A stretch of DNA of 54,020 nucleotides, taken from assembly GCA_041940385.1 (NCBI GenBank), contig JBGTSD010000011.1:1-54020 (forward strand), written 5' to 3'. The position numbers and the translations under genes were made by a program. Shown in pieces: positions 15,909 to 25,800 of the stretch (positions are counted from its first letter, which is position 1; each line of letters begins with the position of its first letter). A model generated the notes under the pieces. The model was not told the origin of the DNA. It did no database searches and worked only from the letters and a program-made list of their open reading frames with translations. The DNA is from JACVCK01 sp041940385. GTDB lineage: Bacteria; Planctomycetota; Phycisphaerae; Phycisphaerales; UBA1924.

Positions 15909-18900
15909 TCACTCGGTCTCGACCGTCTCGGCCTGCTCCTCGCGCATCCCCGCCAGCGCCTTGCGCAGCGATCGGGACGGCTTCGCGCCGTCGGGCTTCG
16001 GCTCCGCCTCGGGCTCCTCGTCGCCCGACGTGTCCGCCGTGACGCGGATCGACCCGCCCTCGCCGACCTCGTCAAACTTCACGCTCACCCGGCGCGACAC
16101 GCCGCGCTCCTGCATCGTCACGCCGTAGAGCTGGTTGGCGTGGTGCATGGTGCGCTTGTTGTGGGTGATGACGATGAAGTGGCTGGAGTCGAGGAATCGG
16201 TGGAGGATGGAGCAGAAGCGCTCGACGTTGCTCTCGTCGAGGGCCGCGTCCACTTCGTCCAGCACGCAGAACGGCGAGGGCTTGCTCTCGAAGATGGACA
16301 TCAGGAGCGCCACGGCCGTCATCGTCTTCTCGCCGCCCGAGAGCTGGGTGATGCTGCGCGGCTCCTTGCCCGGCGGCTTGGCGATGACCTCGACGCCCGA
16401 TTCGAGCCAGTCGATCTCGCCCGTCTCCGGGTGCGGCATGAGACGCACTTCCGCGCGCCCGCCGCCGAACAGCCGGCGGAACATCCCGTCCGCCCCGCCG
16501 AAGTGACCCTGGATGCGCTCGAAGACTTCCTTGAACCGGTCGCGGCTCACATCGCTCAGCTTCTGGATCAGCGCCTCGAGCGCCGCCCGGGCCTGATCGA
16601 TGTCCGCGACCTGCTGCGCCAGGTCCTCGTTGCGCGCCTCGAGCTGGGTCTCCTCCTCGATCGAGTCGAGGTTCACGTTGCCCAGGCGCTTGATCTCGAC
16701 GCGCAGGCGCTCGATCTCGGCGCCCACGGCCTCCTGGTCCATCGGCTCGCGGCTCTCGTCGAGCCCGCCGCGCCACACGACGTAGCGGGCGGAAAGATCC
16801 AGCTCGATCTCCTGCTGCGTCCGCTCCTCGAGCGTCTCGCGCCGGACCTCGAGCTCGCGGCGCGACATCTCGAGACTGTTCCAGTCCCGCTCGATGTGCT
16901 GCGCCTTCTCCCGCGCCAGCAGCGCCTTCTCGCCCATCTCGCGGGCCAGCTCGGTCGCCTCGTTGAGCGACGTCTCGAGCTCGGCGGCCCGGGCCGCGGC
17001 TTCCTCCGCCGCGACCTTCGACGACTCGATCTGCTCGTGCGCCTCGCGCAGCGACTGCTCGTGATCCGCGACGCGCTGCCGCCTATGGCTGGCCGCCTCG
17101 GCCGCCTGACGCGACTGACGCTCCGCCTCCTCGATCGCCAGCTCGAGCTGACGCACTTCGCGCCGGACGGCGACGGCCTGCTCGGCCTTCTGGCCGGAGA
17201 CGACCTTCGCCCCCATGAACGCCTCGTTCGCGCGCTCGACGCCCGCGCTAAGGTCCGCGACGCCCGTCTCCAGGTCGCGCAACGCCGCGGTCTGCTCCTG
17301 CTCGAGCCTCCCGAGACTCTCGGCCTTCGCCAGCACCGCCTCGCGGTCCTGCGTGAGCGCCCGGATGTGGCTCTGGGCCTCCTCCGATTCCTCCTCGATC
17401 GCCTGACGCTCGCGCGCCAGACGGTCGCGCTCGACGCCCAGCCGGTCACGCCGCGCTTCTTCCGCGGCGATCTGCCGACGCTGCTCCGCCGTCTCCGCGC
17501 GAAGCTCGGACCGATCGGCGTCCAGCGCCGCGGCCCGGGCGTCCAGTTGCTCCAGCCGCGAGCGGGCGTCGTCGATGTTTCCTGTCAGCGCCGAGAGGAC
17601 CGTCTCCAGCTCGACCATCTCCGATCGGCGCTGCAGCAGACCTCGCCCCGACTCCTCGGTCGAGAGCGGACCGGCGATCACGCGTCCATCGGGCTCCAGC
17701 ACCTCGCCGGCGCGGGTGACGAAACGCACGTCCGGCCGCTGGGCGCGCTCGCGCATCGCGTCCGTCAGCGTGTCCACGACGATCGTGCCGCTCAGCAGCC
17801 GGCGCACCAGCGCGCCGGCGCGTTGATCCACGTCCACGAAGTCCACGGCCCGCACGAGCGTCGGGTCATCCGGCGAAGCGGCGACGGTCTCACCCTCGTC
17901 CTCGAGCGAAAGAAACGTGACTCGGCCGCGCAGGGCGCGGACGATCGACCCCGTCCGAAGTTCCGCGGCGGATCGCACAACAATCGCCTGCAGCGCGCCG
18001 CCGAGAGCCGCCTCGACGATGAGCGCGTGCCTGCCGTCGACGCGTAGGAGATCGGCCAGCGGGCCGACGATGGACTCGTGCCCCTCTTCGCCCGCCTCGG
18101 CGCGTTCGAGCGCCTCGCGGGCCGCGTCGCCGAGGCCGACGCGCGACTCGATCATTTCGTGCAGCGTCGCGCGCCGGCTGTCCATGCGCGCGTGCTCCTG
18201 CTCGAGCTCCGCCAGACGCTCCGAAAGCTCCCGCTGCTCGCCCGAGAGCGACGCGGACGCCGCGTCCAGCTCGCCCGCCTGCGACTCGATCGCCGTCAGG
18301 CGCTGCGTGCGCTCGGCGACGGCGCGCTCGGCGGCGTCGGCGTCTTCTTCCACCGTCCGGAGCGCATCGGTCACCGTGAGAAGGCGCGACGCGAAGCGCG
18401 ACGCCTGCTCCTGGAGCGACTCGATCCGGCGCCGCTCGCCCTCGGCTTCCGCCGCGAGCGCCGAGCGGCGGCGCGACAACTCCGAGAGCGCCGCACGGGC
18501 CGCGTCGAGGTCCGACCGCTTGCCGGCCAGTTCGGTCTGGAGCCGCTTGCGCTCCTCGCCGGCGCGTTCCAGCTCCGCCTCAGCCGCCTGCACCGCCGCG
18601 TCGAGCGATTCGACCTCCGCGCGGCGTTCCGACGCCTGCTCGGCGAGGGCCTCGATCCGCTGGGCCAGTTCCGCCGCGCGCGCCTCGTCCGCCGCGGCCT
18701 GCTGCCGGGCGTCCGCGAGACTGCGCTCGAGCATCCCCACGCGCTGCGTGGCCGCCTCGCCCTCGTGCACGGCGCGGGTTCGGTCCGCGACGGCCTCCTG
18801 GCGCGCCGAGAGCAATTCATGACGCTCGGCGTCGGCCTGTTGCTTGGCGTCCTCGAGCTCCGCGAGTTGCTCGGCCGCGTCGCGGCGCGACGCCTCGAGA

Positions 18901-19781
18901 CTCGCGAGGCGCGAGGTCAATCCATCCAGCCGCTCGCGCAGGTCGTGGTACTGCTCGAACGCCAGCGACGTCTTGTGCTCGCGCAGTTGCGCATCGAGGT
19001 CGAGAAACTGTCGCGCCTTCGCCGCCTGGCCCTTCACGATCCGCAGCCGGCGTTCGGTGCTCTCGAGCTGCTCGCGCACGCGGATCAGGTTGTTCTCCGC
19101 CCGCTCCAGCTTGCGCAGCGCCTCGACGCGACGCGCGCGGAACTTCGCGACGCCCGCGGCCTCCTCGAAGATCGTCCGCCGCTCGACCGGCGACGCCAGA
19201 AGCATCGCATCGACCTTGCCCTGCTCGATGATCGAGTACGCGTCGGCGCCCACGCCGGTGTCGAGGAACAGCTCGCGGATGTCGCGCAGCCGCGCCTTGC
19301 GACCGTTGATCAGGTACTCGCTCGTCCCGTCGCGGTGCAGCCGACGCTCGATGTCCACCGTCTCGGTGTCGATCGGCAGCGCGCGCTGAGGGCCGCCGTG
19401 ATGGCGCCGGATGATCGAATCGTCGGCCTCGTCCGCGCGCGCTTCGGCGCCTTCGTCGCCGAGATCGACCTCGATCTCCGTCGGCGCCGTCTCCGCCGCT
19501 GCGGGCGTCTCGGCCATGACGGGGTTGTCGAACGTCAGCACGACGCTGGCCATGCCCATCGGCTTGCGCCCGGCGCTGCCGGCGAAGATGACGTCCTCCA
19601 TCTCCTTGCCGCGCAAACTCTTGGCGGAGCGTTCGCCCAGCACCCACTTGATGGCGTCCACGACGTTCGACTTGCCGCAGCCGTTCGGACCGACGATGCC
19701 CGTGATGGGCGCATCGAAGGTGAACTCCGTGCGATCCGCGAACGATTTGAATCCTGAAAGCGTCAGTCTGGCGAGCCGCAT
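15909..19781 (-). CDS. smc: Chromosome segregation ATPase SMC
   Basis: A 1290-residue SMC that organises the chromosome together with ScpA and ScpB. Walker A is at 31-38 (GPNGCGKS). The arginine-finger/EYLING region follows, then two long coiled coils around a hinge (EGHESIVGPLADLLRVDGRHALIVEAALG) and the C-terminal head with signature QLSGGEKTMTAVALLM and Walker B CVLDEVDAALDESN. An acidic insertion at about 88-133 in the N-terminal head separates FDN from the EVTVTRRL-like strand. The C-terminal 45 residues are a charged tail. ATG 19781 is chosen because the protein starts MRLARLTLSGFKSF, with GGAGG upstream. No scpAB genes are in the window. Confidence 0.96.
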   Translation of the reverse strand: MRLARLTLSGFKSFADRTEFTFDAPITGIVGPNGCGKSNVVDAIKWVLGERSAKSLRGKEMEDVIFAGSAGRKPMGMASVVLTFDNPVMAETPAAAETAPTEIEVDLGDEGAEARADEADDSIIRRHHGGPQRALPIDTETVDIERRLHRDGTSEYLINGRKARLRDIRELFLDTGVGADAYSIIEQGKVDAMLLASPVERRTIFEEAAGVAKFRARRVEALRKLERAENNLIRVREQLESTERRLRIVKGQAAKARQFLDLDAQLREHKTSLAFEQYHDLRERLDGLTSRLASLEASRRDAAEQLAELEDAKQQADAERHELLSARQEAVADRTRAVHEGEAATQRVGMLERSLADARQQAAADEARAAELAQRIEALAEQASERRAEVESLDAAVQAAEAELERAGEERKRLQTELAGKRSDLDAARAALSELSRRRSALAAEAEGERRRIESLQEQASRFASRLLTVTDALRTVEEDADAAERAVAERTQRLTAIESQAGELDAASASLSGEQRELSERLAELEQEHARMDSRRATLHEMIESRVGLGDAAREALERAEAGEEGHESIVGPLADLLRVDGRHALIVEAALGGALQAIVVRSAAELRTGSIVRALRGRVTFLSLEDEGETVAASPDDPTLVRAVDFVDVDQRAGALVRRLLSGTIVVDTLTDAMRERAQRPDVRFVTRAGEVLEPDGRVIAGPLSTEESGRGLLQRRSEMVELETVLSALTGNIDDARSRLEQLDARAAALDADRSELRAETAEQRRQIAAEEARRDRLGVERDRLARERQAIEEESEEAQSHIRALTQDREAVLAKAESLGRLEQEQTAALRDLETGVADLSAGVERANEAFMGAKVVSGQKAEQAVAVRREVRQLELAIEEAERQSRQAAEAASHRRQRVADHEQSLREAHEQIESSKVAAEEAAARAAELETSLNEATELAREMGEKALLAREKAQHIERDWNSLEMSRRELEVRRETLEERTQQEIELDLSARYVVWRGGLDESREPMDQEAVGAEIERLRVEIKRLGNVNLDSIEEETQLEARNEDLAQQVADIDQARAALEALIQKLSDVSRDRFKEVFERIQGHFGGADGMFRRLFGGGRAEVRLMPHPETGEIDWLESGVEVIAKPPGKEPRSITQLSGGEKTMTAVALLMSIFESKPSPFCVLDEVDAALDESNVERFCSILHRFLDSSHFIVITHNKRTMHHANQLYGVTMQERGVSRRVSVKFDEVGEGGSIRVTADTSGDEEPEAEPKPDGAKPSRSLRKALAGMREEQAETVETE

Positions 19782-19898
19782 GCGCTGAAGACCTCCGTGT
19801 CGCGCTCCTGCGTGGGCCGCATGTCCCGCGGCCGCTTCGTCCATGAAGCGTCAAGCCCGCGCCGGACGTTGCCCGGCGATGTGTCCATCCCCCCGCCG

Positions 19899-21851
19899 TC
19901 AGGTCCCGTCGGCCGGCTTTTTGCCGCTCGACGAGGAAGGCGGGATCGGCACAACATAACTCGGTCGATCACGCTTGGCAGGAGTTGTTTCAACAGATTC
20001 GGTCGGCGGCGTCTCCGGCCGGGTGGACTCCGGGACCGCCACCACCGGCGCCTCGGGCACGTTCACCGGCGCCGGCGTGGACCCGTCCGACAGCTCCGGA
20101 CGATCGGCGCCGATCGACGACTCCGCCGCCGAGAGAAGCTCCGCCTGCAGACGATCCTGCTCGCCGATGAACGCCGCCGCAATGGCGTTCCGGCGTTCGG
20201 TCAGCTCGTACAGGGCGCCGACGACCTCGGAGTAGCTGAGGCCGATGCCTGCGCCCGGGGTCTCGGGCGTATCGGTCCGGCCGAAATACTCCACGAGCCG
20301 TGAGATCCGATCATCCACGGTCGCCCGGGTGACGTTGGTCGTGCGGTAGTCCTTGTACATGAGCCGCAGCGGGTCCGTGGGCGAATCGGAGGCCAGGATC
20401 AGGCGGTCCGACCAGGCGAAGACCAGCGCCGGACGCTCGATCCTGAGCTCCTGCCCGAAGATCGCGATCCGGGGCTCGCCGCTCTGCACGACGTAGATCA
20501 TGGGGTTCGCGCACGACACCTCGTCGAGCAGGAACTTGCCCTCGACCACGCGCCGGCGGATGTGCGGGTCGCCCCGCTTCACCAGCGCCTCGTACGCCGC
20601 GACCCGGCTCGGGACCTCCTCCACGTCGAGCAGCTCGCGCAGCGTGACGTTGATCGACGGGTCCGGCGGCAGGTCGCCCAGGAGCGCCATCGCGTCCGGA
20701 CGCACCGCCAGCGGACCGTTCCGGGCGATCTCCTTCAGCGGGCCGGCCGAGAGCGGATCGCTCAGGCGGGCGCCCGCCCGGAGCGCGGCGAAGCGCGGAA
20801 TCGGCTCCGCATAGTCGTACATCTTCCGCAGCTCCGGAATCGCCTGCTGGCCCAGCGCCTGCAGGCACCAGCCCAGCGACGCGCTCAGCGCCGGCTGCTC
20901 CTTCAACGCCTCGATGTACCGGGCCGCCCAGACCTCCGGCAGCGTCGGATCCACCCGCGTGTGATTGATGAGCTGCATGAACTCCTGCGAGCGGTCCTTC
21001 CACGCGTAGGGGATCGTCAGCGCCACCATCTCGTCGTTTCGCCCGCGGGCCGTGTCGTTGCGGTCCTGCGACCCACGCGGGAATTTCGAGTTGATCGCCG
21101 AGGTGATCGCCCGCGACCGCAGGTGCGACGGGTTGTCGAGCACCAGCAGCAGCTCGAGGGGCTCGGTCATCAGGCCGCCGTTGAGCACCCGGCCGGTCCT
21201 CAGGTCAACGCCCATCTCCTCGGGGCGGGCGGGATCGACGAACGGATTGATGTAGACCGGCCCGGACGCCTGCGCGAGCGTGCGAGCGGTGGGGCCCGTC
21301 ACCTCCGGCGGCCCGGGGCGAAGGTCGGTGGTCCAGAGTCGTCCACCTTCGAGACTGGTGGTCGAGGTGCCCGTCAGCGCCCGGATCAGGACATCGAACC
21401 GGCCGCCGCGCGGGGCGCCCGGGGAGACCGACGCGTAGACCTCGACGACGGCGGTGTTGGGGCTGTTGATCAGTTCGGACGGGGACACGTTCCCCATGCC
21501 GAAGGTCTCCTGGCCGACGCCGCGGAGACTCATCTCCCGCTCAAGCCATGCCCGGACCGTGTCCGGCACGTCATTGGAGCCGGTGCCATTGAGCCCGACG
21601 ACGATGCCGATGCCGGAGACGATGATCGGGTCCCCGCCGCGGAGCGTCGTCTCGGACCCGATGATGCCCCGGAGGGCGTCGGGAATGTCGCGGATGACGA
21701 GGGGGCGCGCCTCGGCCCGGGCCCGGGTGGGCTCCTTGCTGCCGCACGCGCCGAGGACCGCCGTCGCCGTCGCGAGGGCGAGGACGCCGATCCACCGGAG
21801 AGCGCCGAGTTGACCTGGAATCAGGGCGAGAGAGGAGCGCATCGACACCAT
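19899..21851 (-). CDS. FlgI-like (flagellar P-ring-like) lipoprotein
   Basis: A 650-residue secreted protein. The signal peptide ends with lipobox VLGA|C36. Residues 50-300 resemble the flagellar P-ring protein FlgI: VSGIGIVVGLNGTGSND, then SPNTAVVEVYASVSPGAPRGGRFDVLIRAL and TSLEGGRLWTTDLRPG. A helical-repeat-like middle region (about 330-440) and a distinct domain follow, then a Pro/Thr/Ser-rich tail. FlgI is normally about 365 residues and is not a lipoprotein, and there are no flagellar genes nearby. It may form a ring in the envelope for a system other than a flagellum; that is inference. The ATG at 21851 is used; M4 at 21842 is an alternative. Confidence 0.65.
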   Translation of the reverse strand: MVSMRSSLALIPGQLGALRWIGVLALATATAVLGACGSKEPTRARAEARPLVIRDIPDALRGIIGSETTLRGGDPIIVSGIGIVVGLNGTGSNDVPDTVRAWLEREMSLRGVGQETFGMGNVSPSELINSPNTAVVEVYASVSPGAPRGGRFDVLIRALTGTSTTSLEGGRLWTTDLRPGPPEVTGPTARTLAQASGPVYINPFVDPARPEEMGVDLRTGRVLNGGLMTEPLELLLVLDNPSHLRSRAITSAINSKFPRGSQDRNDTARGRNDEMVALTIPYAWKDRSQEFMQLINHTRVDPTLPEVWAARYIEALKEQPALSASLGWCLQALGQQAIPELRKMYDYAEPIPRFAALRAGARLSDPLSAGPLKEIARNGPLAVRPDAMALLGDLPPDPSINVTLRELLDVEEVPSRVAAYEALVKRGDPHIRRRVVEGKFLLDEVSCANPMIYVVQSGEPRIAIFGQELRIERPALVFAWSDRLILASDSPTDPLRLMYKDYRTTNVTRATVDDRISRLVEYFGRTDTPETPGAGIGLSYSEVVGALYELTERRNAIAAAFIGEQDRLQAELLSAAESSIGADRPELSDGSTPAPVNVPEAPVVAVPESTRPETPPTESVETTPAKRDRPSYVVPIPPSSSSGKKPADGT

Positions 21852-21894
21852 CCCGGAGGGTAGTCGAGGGGGGGATGCCGTTCCAGACGGCTGT

Positions 21895-22614
21895 TCAGGC
21901 GCGTCCGGCGACGGGCGAGCCCGAGCCGACCCGGGCCAGCACCTCGTCCACCATCTTGCCGATGCCGGTGTAGATGTCGAAGAGCGGCGCGTCGAGCATG
22001 TATGCGGGCGTCGTGATCAGCCGATTGGCCTCGTCCACGCAGACGTCGCGGGCCCCGCAGACCTTGTGCGTCGCGCCGAGCTCGCGCACGGCCTTCGGCG
22101 CATCGCCCTCGGCGCCGAGCGTGAGCGTGCAGCCGTTAACCTTGCCGAGCACCTTCGCCGCGAGCACCGGCGCGATGCAGCACATGCCGATCGGCTTGCC
22201 CGCCGCGTGGAACGTCCGGATCACCCGCTCGACGTCGCGCTCGATGTCGCACGCCGCCCCGTCCACCGCGAAGGTGCACAGGTTCCGCGCCGCGCCGAAG
22301 CCGCCGGGGAAGATCACCGCGTCGTACTCCGCGGCGTCCAGATCCGCCAGCGGCTCGCTGCCCGGTGATTCGCTCGCGCCGCCGCGCGCGATCCGCGCCG
22401 ATTCGTGCAGCATGTTCCGCTGACGGCGCGGCTCGACCTCGCCGGTGAAGTGATTGAACGCGACGGCCTGTTCCTTGTCCGGCGCGAAGCATCGCACCGA
22501 CGCGCCGTGCCGACTCAGGTGCACCAGCACGCTGACGGCCTCGTGGATCTCGCTCCCGTCCTGCACGCCGCAGCCGGAGAGCACCACGGCGATCCTGACA
22601 TTCTTCTGGCTCAT
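21895..22614 (-). CDS. elbB: ElbB / ES1-family DJ-1/PfpI superfamily protein
   Basis: A 239-residue member of the class I glutamine amidotransferase-like superfamily. The start KNVRIAVVLSGCGVQDGSEIHEAVSVLVHLSRHG is diagnostic for the ElbB/ES1 group (isoprenoid biosynthesis protein with amidotransferase-like domain; glyoxalase III activity has been reported for E. coli ElbB). FPGGFGAARNLCTFA and PIGMCCIAPVLAAKVLG hold the nucleophile-elbow region with Cys in GMCCIAP. GVSSR-type termini seen in some relatives are absent. It lies 43 bases downstream of nothing on its strand; a separate promoter is likely in 22615-22700. Confidence 0.88.
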   Translation of the reverse strand: MSQKNVRIAVVLSGCGVQDGSEIHEAVSVLVHLSRHGASVRCFAPDKEQAVAFNHFTGEVEPRRQRNMLHESARIARGGASESPGSEPLADLDAAEYDAVIFPGGFGAARNLCTFAVDGAACDIERDVERVIRTFHAAGKPIGMCCIAPVLAAKVLGKVNGCTLTLGAEGDAPKAVRELGATHKVCGARDVCVDEANRLITTPAYMLDAPLFDIYTGIGKMVDEVLARVGSGSPVAGRA

Positions 22615-22882
22615 GACGACCTCGGTTGCGCGGCTCGGCGCGAGTGGAGCGCGGACCTTTGCGCTCCGGGTGTTTGCGTCATCTTAGCCGATGACCGGCG
22701 AGCGCTCCGATGCAATCGATCCGCGATTTTTCCTTGACCCTATCGGCGTTTATAGGTACTGGTCAATCGTAATCGGCGGCGTTCGAGGCGCTCGCACGGC
22801 ACAGCGACGCTGCGCGGCCGAAGCGGATGGACAGGGAACGGCCGGGCGCCTTGCGCCCCGACCAAGAGAAGGAGAACGGGAC

Positions 22883-25800
22883 ATGAAGTCGCACCGCGTA
22901 CGCGCGTTGTCGCGCGCTGCCGCATTGGCTGCAGGGGCAGGGCTCGCCTCGCAGGCATCGGGCCTCACCATCAACCTCAACTTCAACGCCGGCGCCACGG
23001 ACCAGTTCATCGATCCATTCGGCGTCAATCGGACCAACGAACTGCACGCGGTCATGCAGGCCGCGGCGGACATCTGGGAAGACATCATCGAGACCAACTT
23101 CACCCTCGACATCAACTACTGGTGGGACGATCTCGACCCCGGCAATCTCGGCGTCCACAGCCTCGTCAGCCAGTCCGGCGGGCGCGAGACCGAGGGCAAC
23201 ATCCGCTTCGACACCCAGGACGGCGGCGCCCGGCGCTGGTTCTTCGACACCACGCCCTTCGACGACAACGAATTCAACATGCAGCAGACGCTGTGGCGCG
23301 ATCTGACCGGGACCCAGCAGGCGAACTGGTTCAACGGCACGGCGCACGACACCTTCGAGGTCGGCTACACCGGCGCCGCGCTCGCCAGCGCCCCGGCCGA
23401 CGCGCGATTCGGCTTCGACCTTCTCTCCGTCGCCCTGCACGAGATCTGCCACGCGCTCGGCATGTCCGCCGCGAACACCGCCACCCAGGCCGAGACGGCC
23501 GATGGCGACTACGACTTCAACACGGCGTTCACCGGGGGCCAGACCCTCGCCGCAGAGATCGCGCCCGGCAACAACATCGCGCACCTCGAGTGCTCGGTCT
23601 GCCAGATGTTCCCGAGCGTCGGCACGGGCGTGCGCAATGGACCGGGGATCACGGACATCCTCTCCTCCGCGTCCGGCGCCAACTGGACGCTCCTCGATGT
23701 GCCTCGCAAGGAGTGGGTCTCGAACAACGCCAACTGGACGACCGGCATCGCATGGATCGGCGGCGCTGCGCCCGGGTCGCTCGACGATGTCTACGTCCGT
23801 GTTTCGCGCACCGCCGTGCTGACCTCGAGCGGCTTTGCCAATGACGTGTTCGTCTCCGAGGCCGGCAACATCAGCATCCAGAACGGCGGCACGCTGAATG
23901 TCTTCGGCGACGCCATCGTCACCGGACTTGACTCCGACTTCATCGTCGGCGCCGGCGGCGAGCTCCAGGTTGCGGGCCTCCTGTCCGTGCTCGACCAGGC
24001 CCAGGTCTTCATGACCGGCGGCCTCGTCGATCTCAACGGCGGCGCAGTGATCGAGGCCGGCGCCGAGATCTACGGCAACGGCGTCGTCGACGTCGCCGGC
24101 TCCGACCTGGTCAACGACGGCCGCATCTTCGCGACCGGCGCCGGCCTGACGATCCAGGGCGCCGATGGCCTGCTCGACCTCGACGGCGGATCCGGCAACG
24201 GCATCCTCGAGGCCACCTTCGGCGACCTGACGATCAACGGCGCCGTGAACGATGCGCTGAACGGCGACCTCATCATCGGCGCCGGGCGCACGATGACGTT
24301 CTCCGACGCCTGGGAGCTCGACAACGGCATCCTGACGCTCCCCGATGGTCTGCTCGATCTCAACGGCGGGTCAACCGCCTCCGACGCGGCCGTGCTCGCC
24401 GGCGCCACCGCGACGATCAGCGGCGACATTCAGGCATCCGGCGTTGCGCACATCAACGCGCCGACGATCTTCAGCAGCACCGCGCAGACGACGATCGCGA
24501 ACGGCGGCGTCCTCGAGCTCAACGGCGCCACGACGATGAACGGCGGCTCCTACACCGGCGCGGGCGAGCTCCAGCTCGACAACACGCTCACCATCGCCGC
24601 GCACACGACCATCGACGTCGACCGCTTCGACTGGGACGGCTTTTCCGGCAACGAAGTCACCAACGTCAACGGCGGCTCGCTGTTCACCATCAACTCGAAC
24701 GAGATCGACGACGGCAACAACCTCTACAACGGCACGATCAACCTGAACGCCGGCTCGGACCTGGCCGTCAACACCGACGCGCTCTGGCGGATGGACGGCC
24801 TCCTGACCATGGACGGCGGCTCCGTCATCTCCGGCAGCGACATGGGCGTCAACGGCGATATCGACTCCAATCTCTCCAACACGATCACGTCCAATATCCA
24901 GTTCCTGAGCTCCTCGACCGTCTCCGTCGCCAGCATCAACGACATCCTGAATCTCAACGGCGATACGACCTATGCTGGCGGCGCGTACACCGGCGCCGGG
25001 CGACTCGTGCAGATCGGCGACGCGACCGTCTCCGCCGACACCACGATCTCCGTCGGCGTCTACGACTGGGACGGCGGCGGGCTCTCCACGACCACCATCA
25101 ATCCCAACGTCGACTTCACCCTCAACGTCGGCGCTCTGGACGTTGGCAACGATCAGTTCGACGGGCTCATCAACATCGGCGACGGCGGCTCGCTCACCGT
25201 CAACAACACCGCCAACCAGTGGACCAACGGCGGCACGATCCACCTGATGGGCGGCACGCTCGCCGGCGAAACGGTGGACAACATCGACCTCATCACCGGC
25301 TTCGGCCTTATCACCGCCCGCGTCCTCAACAACGGCGAGATCGAGGCCATGGGCGGCCAGCTCACCATCAATAGCTCGGCAGCCCCCGACATCGACGGCA
25401 CGGGATCTCCCGAGATGGGCGTGCTCTCCGCCGTGGACGGCAACCTGCGCGTCGTCAACGCCCTCGGCAGCTACGCCTTCGACGGCACGATCAACGTCGG
25501 CGCCGCACGCGCCATGCTGTTCGATTCCATCAACATGTTCAACAACGGCACGATCAACATGACAGGCGGCACGCTGATCCTCGATCAGCTCAACCAGAAC
25601 GGTCAGATGAACGTCAACTCCGCCATCTCGACCGTCCAGGCGGACATCGTGAACTTCGGCGGCGCCTCCAATACCGTCATCAACTCCACGCTCGCCGTCG
25701 GCGGCGACACCACCATCGCGTCCACCGCCGTCATGACCGGCGCCGGCACGCTCCGCAACAACGGCGACCTCTTCGGCGCCTTCAACATCGCCGTCAACGT

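Noticed and set aside
22734..22762. TTGACC upstream of the zincin gene as a promoter
   Set aside because: No -10 hexamer of any quality lies at 16-18 bases; TATAGG is too close.
22691..22882. N-terminal extension of the zincin gene
   Set aside because: A good ribosome site and signal peptide start at 22883; the extension is not hydrophobic and overlaps the promoter region.
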